Assembly: GCA_017745075.1 (NCBI GenBank)
Contig: JAGIAD010000003.1
Location: 372,001 to 436,000, forward strand
Direction of reading: 5' to 3'
Source of the DNA: Sphingobacteriaceae bacterium
GTDB taxonomy: Bacteria; Bacteroidota; Bacteroidia; Sphingobacteriales; Sphingobacteriaceae
Length of the DNA stretch: 64,000 bases
A program made the position numbers and the translations under genes. Numbering within the stretch: the first letter of the stretch is position 1; each line of letters starts with the position of its first letter. Positions 27,502 to 37,792 of the stretch are shown piece by piece. A model generated the notes under the pieces. The model saw nothing but the letters and a program-made list of their open reading frames with translations. It ran no database searches and had not been told where the DNA came from.

Positions 27502-29079
27502 TTATTTAAAATTGTAAGGCACCGGAGGCAATAATAATTTAGGATTTAAAATGGTTTCTGTTGTAGGATAAGGCAAACGGAAATTTGCATCGGTTGGGGT
27601 ATACTTTTGTCCCCAGATTACAACCGGTGTAGTATTGCTGTAAATTCCTCTTTCCTGGTTGGAAATAATGGCAATTGCTTTAGGGTGCGAGGTTACATTA
27701 AAACCATCTAAACGGCCCAGGTCAAACCAGTAATCGGCTTCAAATACAAATTCCATACGACGTTCCTGATAAATATCCTGGATAGTGATGGAGGTTTTAG
27801 GAATGAGGCCTGCCCTTCTTCTGATTTTGTTAAAAGGGATAAGCGCGGCGTCATCCGAAGTACGATCAGCACCTGCCAGAACCGCCTCTGCTTCGATTAA
27901 CAATACATCAGCATAACGCATTAAATAAGTATTATTGCCTGTCGAAAATGCTGCACCTTTACCGCCATTATCAGCAGGTGTACCCACTACATATTTTTTA
28001 ATAAAAGCTGGCATCCCCTGGGCAACTGCTCCGGCAGGTAAAGTGTAACCGCCTTTGGCCTGGTTAATTTCCGGGTAAACATCGCCCTGCATCATCACCG
28101 TTGGCTTTCTCCTTAAATCGCCGGGTTCGAAAGCGGTAAGCAGATCAATCGAAGGTGTAACGCTTCCATAACCGTCGCCAGTACCCGTAATTTCGGAGTT
28201 GAATGCAAGAAAAGATTGTAGAGCATTACCATGTCCATAAGAAGATCCGCCCAGCCATTGAATGGCAGCAATACTCTCTTCGTTATTATTATTGGCCGTT
28301 TTAAACAAATCAGCATAAGTTTTTCCCGAAATATCTATTCCATACAATTTAAACTCGCCACTGCTCATCACCTGCTCTGCTTTTAAACGGGCATTCGAAT
28401 AATCGCGCATGTACAAATAAACTTTAGACAGTAATGCCGAAGCCGATCCGCTGGATACTTTACCCTGAGAAACAGATCCTGTTCTGACCATTTTATCGCA
28501 ATTTTGTTCAGCAAATTTGAGGTCATTGATAATAAACTTATAAACATCAGTTACCGGATTGGTATTAATCTGGTAATTGCCCACATAATCCAGGCTATTT
28601 TCGATAATTGGCACATTTCCCCATGTTCTTACCAAATAAAAATAGGCCATGGCCCGCATAAATCTGGCCTCGCCAATTGCATTGTTAACTACAGGCGCCG
28701 GCACACTGGCAGGCACTTTTGTTTTCAGGTTATTTATCAATGTATTAGATTGTGCAATTACACTGTATAGCGAATTCCAGGCTGATGCCAACTGGGTATT
28801 ATCTCCTGTTACAGAAAAATTTCCAAAATTGATTACATCAGGAGAATAAGTGTGTGCGTTGCCGCTTAGCAATTCTGAAATACACCAGGAAGCTTTGGCA
28901 TTCCAATCAAACCAAGGAGAGTTGTACAGGGCAATGGTACTGGCCTGAACCTGTTCGGTGTTCTGGTAAAAATTATCAGCACTGAGCGAATCCTGTGGAG
29001 GAATATTAAAAAAATCTTTTTTACAGCCAGCGCTAACAATGGCTATAAAAATAAAGCTGTATATTAAATATGATTTCAT
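27502..29079 (-). CDS. SusD/RagB-family outer-membrane glycan-binding lipoprotein
   Basis: About 525 residues from ATG 29079, chosen because it gives a compact signal peptide ending in the lipobox IVSAGCKKD; a longer frame from 29115 would overlap susC. The N-terminal region has ALYNSPWF and SLYSVIAQSNTLINN, the middle has ARFMRAMAYFYLVRTWGNVP, and the end has YQERRMEFVFEADYWFDLGRLD, all SusD hallmarks with TPR-like helices. It caps the SusC channel on the outer membrane and captures the oligosaccharide. It lies 22 bases after susC. Confidence 0.95.
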   Translation of the reverse strand: MKSYLIYSFIFIAIVSAGCKKDFFNIPPQDSLSADNFYQNTEQVQASTIALYNSPWFDWNAKASWCISELLSGNAHTYSPDVINFGNFSVTGDNTQLASAWNSLYSVIAQSNTLINNLKTKVPASVPAPVVNNAIGEARFMRAMAYFYLVRTWGNVPIIENSLDYVGNYQINTNPVTDVYKFIINDLKFAEQNCDKMVRTGSVSQGKVSSGSASALLSKVYLYMRDYSNARLKAEQVMSSGEFKLYGIDISGKTYADLFKTANNNNEESIAAIQWLGGSSYGHGNALQSFLAFNSEITGTGDGYGSVTPSIDLLTAFEPGDLRRKPTVMMQGDVYPEINQAKGGYTLPAGAVAQGMPAFIKKYVVGTPADNGGKGAAFSTGNNTYLMRYADVLLIEAEAVLAGADRTSDDAALIPFNKIRRRAGLIPKTSITIQDIYQERRMEFVFEADYWFDLGRLDGFNVTSHPKAIAIISNQERGIYSNTTPVVIWGQKYTPTDANFRLPYPTTETILNPKLLLPPVPYNFK

Positions 29080-29101
29080 TTTGTTCAATAATTGTAGGTC
29101 A

Positions 29102-32100
29102 CTAAAATTGTGCATTTATTCCAAAAGTGATGGTCCTGGCAATCGGGTATCTACCCAGGTCGATATTATTTAAAATGGCGCTCTGGTTCATCGCCCCGAT
29201 TTCCGGATCGTAGCCCTTGTACTTTGTAAACGTGTACAGGTTTTGTACGCTTGAGTAAATTTTTAAATTAGAGAATTTATATTTCCTGATCCACGAAACA
29301 GGCACCCTGTAACCGAGGCTAACATTTTGTATACGTAAAAAAGATCCACTTTCCACATAACGGTCAGATACAAACAGGTTCGGGTTATCGATACCGATTT
29401 TAGGTGCAGGAATATTGGAATCTGGATTTTGAGGCGACCAGAAATTACTATATGCCGCGTATTGATTCTGATATACCGCCGCCAAATTACCCATGGTATT
29501 GTTTAACAGGTTCATGATTTTAGAACCATAAGATCCGTTCAGGAACAAGGTAAAATCAAAAGCTTTATAACTGAATGTATTGGTAATGCCATAGGTAAAT
29601 TTAGGATTTGGATTTCCAATCGCTGTACGGTCTTTCTCATTGATTACCCCATCGCCATTTACATCTTCATACTGCACATCGCCCAACCAGGTGCTGTTGC
29701 TGTTATTGGCAATACCACGTCCGAATTGAACCGGGGCCGATTGAAGCTGCTCCTGTGTTTTAAATATCCCCTTTACTTTATAGCCATAAAATTCGCCCAC
29801 AGATCTGCCCACCACTGTACGGGTAACCGGGGTTTGCAGATAAGCATTGGTGATGGTTCCGAAGAGTTCAGTAAGGCCGTTACCAAGCTCTTTAACCTCG
29901 TTATTATAATGCGAAAGCACCACACTGGTGTTCCACTTGAAATCGCCCTTATCAATATTGTGCGAGCTAATGTTCAAATCAAAACCTACGTTATCAATCT
30001 TTCCAAGATTTACATATGGAGGATTAATACCGCCTAAATAATCAGGACCACCTACCAGATAGGCCGGAAGGGTAAGCTGAAATAAGAAGTCTTTTGATGT
30101 TTTCTTGTAAACATCTACGCTTGCACTGATCTTACCATTCAGAAAGTTCATATCAACCCCACCATTGTATTGGATAGAGGTTTGCCATTTCAAGGATTTA
30201 TTATCAATCCGTCCGGCAAGAAAACCAGTGCCTAAACCTGTCTGTGATGACCTCAGCAAAGAGCTGTAAAGATAATTGGGAACATCCTGGTTACCTACTT
30301 CTCCGTAACCTAAACGAATCTTAAGCCCGTTTACCACCTTATTGATCCCTTTCATAAGTGGTTCTTCAGACAATCTCCACGAAGCGGCAAATGATGGGAA
30401 ATAACCCGTTTGAGAGCCATCGGCGAACTTGGAGGTCTTATCTCTCCTGATCGTAGAAGTAAGGCTGTATTTTGAGTTGTAGGTATAAATGGCACGGGCA
30501 TAGATCGATTCCTGGCGCTGTGTGCCAATGTATTCATCGTTGGTAGCAGTAACGGCCTGGCCTAAATTCAGCGATTGCACATCGTTACTATAAAAACCCT
30601 GACGTGTTCCTTCAATTCCCCTCCAGTTTGACTGTTGAACCTCGTAACCCAAAATGGCACTTAGGTTATGCTTTTGGCCAAATGTCTGGTTATAATTAAG
30701 ATATTCTTTCCAGATCAGAAATGTACTTTGCTGAAATCTTTCCTTTAATGATGCAGTAGGATTGGTAAAACGGCCCCACGAATAGCTGGGCGTAAACACA
30801 TTATTATCAGAGAAATTAAAATCGCCTCCAAGCTCTGATCTTAGCGATAATGATTTAATGAACTTAATTTCGTTGTAAATATTGGTGTTAATATTACTCC
30901 TGTTCAATTTATTTTTGATCTGCTGGGCTTGTGCAACCGGGTTTAATGCAGCAGCGGCAGCAAGCGGATCTGAAACGGGAGGACCTGTATAAGAACCATC
31001 GAGGTTGGTTACCGCTAAATCAGGAGCCTGCAGTAAAGCATTGTAAATAATCCCGTTATTATCGCTGGTGACTACATTTTCTGCCGACCGGCTGCCGGTT
31101 AAGGTAATTCCAAGTTTAAACCATTCTTTTACCTGTGCATCGGCATTTACCCGGAGGCTGTAGCGACGAAAATCAGAACCGATAACGGTACCGTCCTGTC
31201 CGAGATATCCACCGGAAATGTAATAGGTTAATCCTTCTTTACCTCCGGAAACAGCTACCTGGTGGCTCTGTTGTGGCGCAGTTCTAAATATTTCTTTTTG
31301 CCAGTTAGTACCCTCTCCCAGCACAGAAGGATCTGCAAATTCGACCCTTCTTCCGGTACCATAAATATCGCCCAGTGAGTTTTGCAGCATGGCATACTGG
31401 CGAAGGTCCATTACATCCATATACTTTGCCACACGCTGGAAACCGTAATAACCATCATAATTTATAGCAGAATTACCGCTCTTTCCCCTTTTGGTAGTGA
31501 TGATAATAACCCCGTTTGAAGCGCGGTTTCCATATATTGCTGTTGCAGATGCATCTTTGAGGACATCGATAGATTCAATATCATTAGGATTGATTAATGA
31601 TAAAGGGCTTACGGTAGTCTGCGAGTTGGCATTGGAAGATGAGGCCTGTAGAGGAGATCTTCCACTGGTGCTCTGATTGCCTGCATCGCCCGAAATTGGC
31701 ACCCCATCTATCACATATAAAGGTTCATTGCTTCCGCTTAAAGAAGTTACTCCCCGTACACGCACAGAAGTATTGCTACCCGGTGCGCCGGAGTTTTGCG
31801 AAATCGTTAACCCCGAAGCCCTGCCCTGCAGCATCTGATCGATACTGGTTTGAGGCACATTGGCAATATCGGCAGCTTTTACAGATGAAACAGATCCGTT
31901 AAGATCGGCCCGTTTTTGTGTTCCATAACCAATTACCACCACATCAGAAAGTGCCGTGGTCTGTGCTTTAAGTACCACATTCAGGATGTTCTTGTTGCCC
32001 GGGTTAATTTCCTGGGGCTCCATTCCAACAAAAGAAAATACAAGGGTGGTTGATCCGGCAGGCAGCGAAATCTTAAATTTACCATTAATATCGGTTACCG

Positions 32101-32575
32101 TTGATTGTTTGGTACCCTTTACATTAACAACCACCCCGGGAAGCGTTACTCCTTTTTCATCGCTCACCGTACCGGAAATTTCCACATCCCGAACCGAAAC
32201 GGTTGCTAAAGGCAAGTATGGAATCTTTTTAAGGATAATGGTTTTCCTGATGATTTTGAAATCAAGGTTGGTATTTTTTAAAACTACACCCATTACCTGC
32301 TCAATAGGCATGTCGGTTACATTCAGGTTTATTTTATATTTATCATCTATATCGGCACGCCTGAAAAGCAAGTGGTAACCACTCTGTTTCTCTATTTGCT
32401 TTAAGATGGAAATGATGTCAGAATTATCCTGTTTAAGTGTTAAATTCTGACTGAAGCTGCTAGCGCTAACCTGCATAAGGGTAAGCGTAAAAAAAAGCAC
32501 TACGAGTCTCATTGTTAACAAGATTTGGTAAGAATCACGGCGCAATACCTGCCTGATCCTAAAAAATAAATTCAT
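29102..32575 (-). CDS. SusC-family TonB-dependent transporter with STN domain
   Basis: A 1157-residue outer-membrane transporter. A long N-terminal signal region (hydrophobic near 25-42) precedes an STN domain (about 48-115) that signals to the FecR anti-sigma factor, a carboxypeptidase-like regulatory domain (about 128-205), the plug with IESIDVLKDASATAIYGNR, and a beta-barrel ending in GINAQF. It imports oligosaccharides with its SusD partner, energised by TonB. The STN domain and the upstream FecR and ECF sigma genes indicate transport-linked autoregulation. An internal ATG at 32512 is an alternative start. Confidence 0.95.
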   Translation of the reverse strand: MNLFFRIRQVLRRDSYQILLTMRLVVLFFTLTLMQVSASSFSQNLTLKQDNSDIISILKQIEKQSGYHLLFRRADIDDKYKINLNVTDMPIEQVMGVVLKNTNLDFKIIRKTIILKKIPYLPLATVSVRDVEISGTVSDEKGVTLPGVVVNVKGTKQSTVTDINGKFKISLPAGSTTLVFSFVGMEPQEINPGNKNILNVVLKAQTTALSDVVVIGYGTQKRADLNGSVSSVKAADIANVPQTSIDQMLQGRASGLTISQNSGAPGSNTSVRVRGVTSLSGSNEPLYVIDGVPISGDAGNQSTSGRSPLQASSSNANSQTTVSPLSLINPNDIESIDVLKDASATAIYGNRASNGVIIITTKRGKSGNSAINYDGYYGFQRVAKYMDVMDLRQYAMLQNSLGDIYGTGRRVEFADPSVLGEGTNWQKEIFRTAPQQSHQVAVSGGKEGLTYYISGGYLGQDGTVIGSDFRRYSLRVNADAQVKEWFKLGITLTGSRSAENVVTSDNNGIIYNALLQAPDLAVTNLDGSYTGPPVSDPLAAAAALNPVAQAQQIKNKLNRSNINTNIYNEIKFIKSLSLRSELGGDFNFSDNNVFTPSYSWGRFTNPTASLKERFQQSTFLIWKEYLNYNQTFGQKHNLSAILGYEVQQSNWRGIEGTRQGFYSNDVQSLNLGQAVTATNDEYIGTQRQESIYARAIYTYNSKYSLTSTIRRDKTSKFADGSQTGYFPSFAASWRLSEEPLMKGINKVVNGLKIRLGYGEVGNQDVPNYLYSSLLRSSQTGLGTGFLAGRIDNKSLKWQTSIQYNGGVDMNFLNGKISASVDVYKKTSKDFLFQLTLPAYLVGGPDYLGGINPPYVNLGKIDNVGFDLNISSHNIDKGDFKWNTSVVLSHYNNEVKELGNGLTELFGTITNAYLQTPVTRTVVGRSVGEFYGYKVKGIFKTQEQLQSAPVQFGRGIANNSNSTWLGDVQYEDVNGDGVINEKDRTAIGNPNPKFTYGITNTFSYKAFDFTLFLNGSYGSKIMNLLNNTMGNLAAVYQNQYAAYSNFWSPQNPDSNIPAPKIGIDNPNLFVSDRYVESGSFLRIQNVSLGYRVPVSWIRKYKFSNLKIYSSVQNLYTFTKYKGYDPEIGAMNQSAILNNIDLGRYPIARTITFGINAQF

Positions 32576-32640
32576 ATCTTTATGGAGTTTTGGTTAAATT
32601 ATAATGTTGTTTGAATCGGATTGTAAGTAACCTTTACTGT

Positions 32641-32670
32641 AACCGGATGTGCTGCGAACACGATCCGGTT
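32641..32670. terminator. Hairpin between FecR gene and susC
   Basis: Arms AACCGGAT / ATCCGGTT are perfect around a 14-base loop. The T-run lies on the plus-strand side, although both flanking genes read minus, so it may act as a processing or attenuation structure rather than a terminator for FecR. Confidence 0.45.
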
Positions 32671-32774
32671 TTTTCTTAAAAAGCATGGTTACCCTTACAT
32701 TATGCAGTGTTGTAGTAGTTTCTCATGTTGAAATATTTATTTGGTTAAGTTTTATTTTTATCGATGGTGTCTCT

Positions 32775-33938
32775 TTAATCGATTATAGTTAGCTGGTGCC
32801 CGTTCAATTCATATTTTAGCCCTGTAAACTGAAGCATACTCAACAACTCTGAAAGTTCTACATCTTTAGATATTGTTCCTGTATAAGATATTTTTGAAGG
32901 CGTTCCTTTAAATACGACCTGAATATCGTACCAACGGGCCAACTGCCTGGCAATTTCTTTAATCTCCATATCTTTGAAGATAAAAAGGTCGTTTCTCCAG
33001 GCCATCACCGCTTCCATATCGCAATTATTATTCACCTTGATGCCGAATGGATCTACCAGGGCTTGCTGCCCGGGCTTCAATAGTTGTGAAAATTTACCGG
33101 AAGATAAATGGATACTGCCTTCAAGTAATGTTGTTTTCTGCTCCGCCTCATCCTCATAAGCCATTACGTTAAAATGCGTACCCAGCACACTGATTTCCGT
33201 TCCGCGCGATTGTACCTTAAAGGGTTGCTTAGGATTCTTGGCTACCTCGAAATATACCTCACCGGTCATCTGCACTATTCTTTCAGCTCCTGTAAAAGCA
33301 GTTGGGAACCGCAAGCTCGATTTCGCATTTAACCAGGCTTTACTTCCGTCTGGCAGCACAACGCTGTATTTGCCCCCAAGTGGTGTGGTAATCTTGTTGT
33401 AGGTAATTTTAGAAGATTCAGGCCCGGTATGCACTTCATAGCTGAGTTCGCCTTCGGCTGTTTTTACCACGCTAACATTCTGTTGGTTAGCCAGCGCACC
33501 TATTTTGGCGTCGGTCAACACCACTGATGAGCCGTCATCTAATGTCAGCACGGCCCTATTGCCACCAGGTTTGATGTGAACTGCCTGATGTAATTTTGCG
33601 GTTTGATCTTGTTGATGCTGCTGCGAATGATATCTCCAGGTCAGCACTGCACCCAAAACCAGAATGAGTGATGCAGCCGCCCATAATATTGTACTTACAC
33701 GTATTGATTTTTTATGAATTGGTATTATCTTTTGCTCACTTTTAGCTTCAATGTTGAGCAGAATGCGTTGAAAAATCCTATCCTCTACGAGCTTGCGCTG
33801 GTCATCAGAAAGGCCGGCAAGATCTTCAGGTACGGCATCCATACTATCGAACCATTGATCTACCTGTTCGATTTCGCTAACAGTACAATCACCAGAAAGA
33901 TATTTTTTAAGTAAGGAAACGGCTATTGATCGGCTCAT
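32775..33938 (-). CDS. FecR-family anti-sigma factor
   Basis: A 387-residue inner-membrane regulator. The N-terminal cytoplasmic part (1-80, DUF4880-like, with CTVSEIEQVDQWFDS) binds the sigma factor; one transmembrane segment lies at about 82-102; the periplasmic FecR domain (about 125-230, TTPLGGKYSVVLPDGSKAWL) and C-terminal DUF4974 domain (about 315-385) contact the STN domain of SusC. It lies between the ECF sigma gene and susC, the standard order. When the transporter binds its glycan, the anti-sigma factor is expected to release or activate the sigma factor. Confidence 0.94.
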   Translation of the reverse strand: MSRSIAVSLLKKYLSGDCTVSEIEQVDQWFDSMDAVPEDLAGLSDDQRKLVEDRIFQRILLNIEAKSEQKIIPIHKKSIRVSTILWAAASLILVLGAVLTWRYHSQQHQQDQTAKLHQAVHIKPGGNRAVLTLDDGSSVVLTDAKIGALANQQNVSVVKTAEGELSYEVHTGPESSKITYNKITTPLGGKYSVVLPDGSKAWLNAKSSLRFPTAFTGAERIVQMTGEVYFEVAKNPKQPFKVQSRGTEISVLGTHFNVMAYEDEAEQKTTLLEGSIHLSSGKFSQLLKPGQQALVDPFGIKVNNNCDMEAVMAWRNDLFIFKDMEIKEIARQLARWYDIQVVFKGTPSKISYTGTISKDVELSELLSMLQFTGLKYELNGHQLTIID

Positions 33939-34082
33939 GTTGATTTACAGTTATATTTGGTTCGTTAATGGTATAGTCGGTTAACCCGGCCCTTGCCCCC
34001 AAAAAAAAATAAAAAAATTAACAGGGCTGTATGATAAGTATAAATGGAGAACCCGAAATCTAAGCAAATCTCTCCAGGATAT

Positions 34083-34159
34083 CGTCATCCTGAACTCGTT
34101 TCAGAGTCTTCCATACAAGATAGATCTCTCCATTTCACTGCGTTTCAGTCGAGATGACG
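34083..34159. repeat. REP-like inverted repeat, family G
   Basis: Ends CGTCATCCTGAACTCG and GTCGAGATGACG; resembles the insertion at 6919-7091. It sits in the 245-bp gap between the sigma and FecR genes. Confidence 0.65.
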
Positions 34160-34183
34160 AGAATTTTAGTAAACGCAGTCAAT

Positions 34184-34768
34184 TTATCGGAGTAACCAGG
34201 CAAAACCAGAAGCGATCAAAATCACCTTATAATGCAGCCTAAAATACTTCAGGGCATTGGTAATATGGTTTTCTACCGTCTTTTCAGATAACCCCAATAA
34301 TTCAGCAATTTCCTTATTAGATTTGTGTTCTTTCCTGCTAAGCTCAAATACCTTCCTGCATTTTGCAGGTAACCTGGAAATTACACCGTTGATTCCGTTC
34401 TCTAATTCGTTTATAAATATGGTTTCTTCGGTAGTATTGGTTGCTTCCTGGTAATTAAAAGAAAGCAGTTCGAGGTAATTGTTCCGGGTTGCCTCCTTAG
34501 CCATATAATCAATAATTGAATAGCGGATAGCAGAATGGAGGTAGGCTTTTAAAGACCCCTTGATATTTATTTTTTCCCGATTGATCCAGAATGTGGTGAA
34601 GAAATTCTGGATAATTTCCTCGGCAGCTTCTTTTGACCTCAATCTTTTATTGGTAATGACATACAGCTCATACCAATACCTGGTATAAATTTCCTTGAAA
34701 GCAACCACTTCGTTCTCCCTCAACATTACGATCAGTTCCTCATCAGTATGATTATGCTGGTTGCTCAT
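34184..34768 (-). CDS. ECF RNA polymerase sigma factor (FecI-like)
   Basis: About 194 residues from ATG 34768 (MSNQHNHTDEELI); an upstream in-frame ATG at 34813 would add a hydrophobic stretch not usual in sigma factors. Region 2 is about 10-80 (VVAFKEIYTRYWYELY); region 4 is about 120-185 with SRLPAKCRKVFELSR and the HTH NKEIAELLGLSEKTVENH. It should direct transcription of the downstream susCD genes, held in check by FecR. It is the first gene of the PUL. Confidence 0.94.
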   Translation of the reverse strand: MSNQHNHTDEELIVMLRENEVVAFKEIYTRYWYELYVITNKRLRSKEAAEEIIQNFFTTFWINREKINIKGSLKAYLHSAIRYSIIDYMAKEATRNNYLELLSFNYQEATNTTEETIFINELENGINGVISRLPAKCRKVFELSRKEHKSNKEIAELLGLSEKTVENHITNALKYFRLHYKVILIASGFAWLLR

Positions 34769-35119
34769 AGCCAGTAAAATTATAAAAAAAAATGAATCCG
34801 GAACTACGAACATAACGCCAATTATGGTGCTACATAAAATGCTGACATACCCGTGGTCTCAGATGTTCCCATCTGACGCTAGTACAGTTCTAAAGAATTT
34901 TGTACAATCGGATTACTTAAGTTGTGGATCCACTCAAGAAATCATCCTTGCCATAGCCAACTGCAAATTTCAGGGAAGTATTTTTGCGGCTATTGAGCCA
35001 CTTGGGTTTTGTGAAATTGAGCTCAGCCTGTACTGAGCTTAACGAAGTATCGAAGTGCTTTAACAGTTATTTTTTGATACCCTCCGACAGGCTCAGGGTC
35101 AATGTCATTATTTAAATTT

Positions 35120-35190
35120 TTTAACCACAGATGTACACAGATAAACACGGATTTCTATATCTGTGTTCATCATTTTTATCTGTGGTTAAA
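35120..35190. repeat. Palindromic intergenic element, family C copy 3
   Basis: 71 bp starting TTTAACCACAGATGTACACAG and ending ATCTGTGGTTAAA. It is the reverse complement of the 17042-17114 copy with roughly 90 percent identity by eye. Confidence 0.85.
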
Positions 35191-35221
35191 TTACGTCTGC
35201 CTGCATCCAGGGCTTAACTTA

Positions 35222-35257
35222 TGACATTGGATTTAGGGTTGTGACATTGCATTTAGG
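35222..35257 (+). repeat. Short direct repeat
   Basis: TGACATTGGATTTAGG (35222-35237) and TGACATTGCATTTAGG (35242-35257) are 20 bases apart with one difference, downstream of the alkaline phosphatase stop. Confidence 0.7.
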
Positions 35258-35295
35258 AGACAGCCCCTGATTATTTGTTTACCTAGTGATTAAGA

Positions 35296-36699
35296 TCAGG
35301 CTTTTACTAAAAATGTTTCGGGCATTTCTGCAGCCCTCAGCATGAAATTATGCAGCTCATAGTTTTTAACAAAAGGCTTTAGATTTTCTGAACCGGGACC
35401 AAACATGGCTAGTTCGACATAATCTCCGGTATGGTTCATACCCGCCCATTGTACATCTGTGTATTTACCTAAAATTTTGCCGTATTCGTAAAATGGCAGG
35501 TTGGATTCGTTGTAAAGCTGCCCCGGAACAATATCTTTAAAATGAACCAATAGAGATTTTACATCCTCTGGTTTCATTTCAAAACCCTGGTTTTCTTTTA
35601 TCAAATCAATTATTTTCTGTTCGCTGAATGATTGATTAAGCTGCGCCAAAAGCCAGGTATTACTGTGTTTAAAGTTTTGAAGGCTATCGAACTTTTTGTT
35701 GGCTTCATCAGCGTAAAATAAACCAGGGTTCGAATTACCATGATCTGTGGTGATGATCACCAATGTTTCGCCATCCTTTTCGGCAAACTCCATTACTTTT
35801 CCAACAGCTTCATCAAAAGCAAGCTGATCGAAAATTAAACCGCTCAAATCATTTGAATGTGCGGCCCAATCTACTTTACCACCTTCAACCTGTAATGCAA
35901 AACCATCTTTATGGTCTTTCATGAGTGCTATCGCTTTCATGGTCATCTCTGCCAAACTCGGTGTAGATTTCATGAGCTCCTGATCATGTAACCTGTCTAC
36001 CTCGTAAGGCATTCCATCTTCTGCAAACAATCCCAAAACCGGCTTTGACTTATCTAACGCTAACATTTCAGTCCTGTTTTCAGCAACTTTGTAGCCCTGT
36101 GCTAAATATTTTGGAATCAGGTTTCCACCTGGCCTTTTCTCTCCGAAATATTGATGCCCTCCTCCCATCATCACGTCAAATTTTAACCCGAGATACATTT
36201 CAGCAATGATATCCTGTCCACCGCGATTATCAATATTTACACAAAATCCCGCAGGAGTTGCATGCGTAATGGGTACAGTGGTTACACAACCTACCTTTTT
36301 ACCTTTTTCTTTAAATTTTTGAAAAATTGGCTGAGGTTTTTCACCCTTAAGGCCCACGTTTAACGAACCATTCTTAACACGCAAGCCACCACCCCATGAT
36401 GAACTTGCAGCGGCAGAATCGGTAACCAAAGAACTCGCCGAAGCGGTATCCATCAGTGCTCTTACCACTTTATTATCCCTGTAAAGGCCTAACCACTTAC
36501 TGCTTCTGCCCAATATGCGGTTAGAATAGATATCGGCCATGTTCAGCGTTCCGATGCTCATCCCATCGCTCACCATCATAATGATATTTTTAGCTTTTTT
36601 GCGCCCGGCTATAGGCGAAGCCACCACATCTTTTATACCTATAAAAGGCAAACCTAAACCGGTTAATAAACCTCCTTTTAATAACGACCTTCTGTTCAT
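35296..36699 (-). CDS. Alkaline phosphatase with Tat signal
   Basis: A 467-residue phosphomonoesterase of PF00245. The N-terminus MNRRSLLKGGLLTGLGLPF is a good twin-arginine signal, so export would be folded, probably with metal loaded. Metal and catalytic motifs: MMVSDGMSIG (Asp45), VTDSAAASS with nucleophile Ser95, THATPAG, EGGKVDWAAHSND, TTDHGNSN and WAGMNHTG. It releases phosphate from monoesters in the periplasm. It is the last gene of a SusC-SusD-phosphodiesterase operon, eight bases after the phosphodiesterase gene, so the two enzymes likely act in sequence. Confidence 0.94.
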   Translation of the reverse strand: MNRRSLLKGGLLTGLGLPFIGIKDVVASPIAGRKKAKNIIMMVSDGMSIGTLNMADIYSNRILGRSSKWLGLYRDNKVVRALMDTASASSLVTDSAAASSSWGGGLRVKNGSLNVGLKGEKPQPIFQKFKEKGKKVGCVTTVPITHATPAGFCVNIDNRGGQDIIAEMYLGLKFDVMMGGGHQYFGEKRPGGNLIPKYLAQGYKVAENRTEMLALDKSKPVLGLFAEDGMPYEVDRLHDQELMKSTPSLAEMTMKAIALMKDHKDGFALQVEGGKVDWAAHSNDLSGLIFDQLAFDEAVGKVMEFAEKDGETLVIITTDHGNSNPGLFYADEANKKFDSLQNFKHSNTWLLAQLNQSFSEQKIIDLIKENQGFEMKPEDVKSLLVHFKDIVPGQLYNESNLPFYEYGKILGKYTDVQWAGMNHTGDYVELAMFGPGSENLKPFVKNYELHNFMLRAAEMPETFLVKA

Positions 36700-36707
36700 A
36701 TCTGCAC

Positions 36708-37778
36708 TTAATTTTTAAACAATGGGTTTTCTCTAAAGTATTTTCCATCGGCAAAACTGATGGCATAATCTGATTTAAAATGCGTACTCTTTTTATAATA
36801 ATCTGTGGTGATAACCTGAGCGCCCGATTTACAGGCGGCTTCGAAATCGCTCCGGTCATTCATCCTGGCCTGCTTCGTATCTGCATCTGCCCTGGTTCGG
36901 ATGATATAACCTTTCTTTACCAATTCAGGAATTTGTTCATCTTTTGGGTTATTTCTAATCATAAAAGCTGCTTCGGGAGTTCCAGGTTCTGCATTGGCAA
37001 ACATTACACGGCCTTTAAGTGAAGGATGCCCCTGGATATATGTTGAGCGTTTTCTGTCTTTAGCATCAAGAACGAAAAGAAATTTACCTTTCGTGCGACT
37101 AAGTTTCGGCCAGTTTTTTGCCAGGACAGCCTCTTCCAAAGTTTTATATTTGCCCCTTACCTCATCGGGCCTTAAAATATGTTCCTTTCCTAAATTTTCG
37201 ATAATCACTGCATCCAGCGCATCAAAAGTTTTACTGCTAAAAACCTCAGGCTGCGTAAATCCTGTACGCCTTACCGAGTCATCTTTAGCTTCCAGAGTGA
37301 TGAAGACCGGCGTATGCTCCGGATTGGCTTCCGACCATTTTTTTAGCTGCTGCAATGCCCTAACCAAAGTTAGTGCCGAGGATCTGAAATCTAAATCCGG
37401 AATATGAAAGACCTTGAAACCCGGTTTATTCATCTCTCCATCTTTATCGAATGCAGGCTGACCTTTTACCTGCTCAAGCCCAAATGGATGCGCGTACTTG
37501 CCACCTTTCTCATCTGCATAAACGTCGATTTCGAGATTTCTTAAACCCATGTCCAATTGTTCCGGCATGGGTATGTGTTCATAATCCAAACTGTTTGCTG
37601 CTACCGAGTCTTTTAATCTGACAACATTTAGCAGCTCAGCGTTAATGGCTTGTTTATAACTGTTATGCGAGCCGATAACCTGTATCTGATTAATTGGCAA
37701 ATCTTCCTTTTTAGTAACTAAAGCAATTACGGGCATCGCCAACACTAAAAGCAGGGAACTTGTTAATTTCATCAACAC
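36708..37778 (-). CDS. PI-PLC-like calcium-dependent phosphodiesterase
   Basis: A 356-residue exported protein of the phosphoinositide phospholipase C, Ca2+-dependent type (PF16670). Signal peptide to about 21. TIM-barrel catalytic motifs: IGSHNSYK with His38, MGLRNLEIDVYAD with Glu83 and Asp85 (likely Ca ligands), and FHIPDLDF with His125. It should split phosphodiester bonds in a lipid or glycan headgroup, giving products for the adjacent phosphatase. It lies 14 bases after susD. ATG 37772 is an alternative start. Substrate unknown. Confidence 0.87.
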   Translation of the reverse strand: MLMKLTSSLLLVLAMPVIALVTKKEDLPINQIQVIGSHNSYKQAINAELLNVVRLKDSVAANSLDYEHIPMPEQLDMGLRNLEIDVYADEKGGKYAHPFGLEQVKGQPAFDKDGEMNKPGFKVFHIPDLDFRSSALTLVRALQQLKKWSEANPEHTPVFITLEAKDDSVRRTGFTQPEVFSSKTFDALDAVIIENLGKEHILRPDEVRGKYKTLEEAVLAKNWPKLSRTKGKFLFVLDAKDRKRSTYIQGHPSLKGRVMFANAEPGTPEAAFMIRNNPKDEQIPELVKKGYIIRTRADADTKQARMNDRSDFEAACKSGAQVITTDYYKKSTHFKSDYAISFADGKYFRENPLFKN

Positions 37779-37792
37779 CTTGTTTTATCTGG

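Larger units (their letters stand above)
34769..35295. other. Intergenic region between sigma gene and alkaline phosphatase
   Basis: A 527-bp gap. It holds a small inverted repeat CAGATG/CATCTG (34860-34875), a REP-like stretch with GAGCTCAGCCTGTACTGAG and GACAGGCTCAGGGTC (35020-35105), the palindromic element at 35120-35190, and a short direct repeat. No protein gene is supported. Confidence 0.6.
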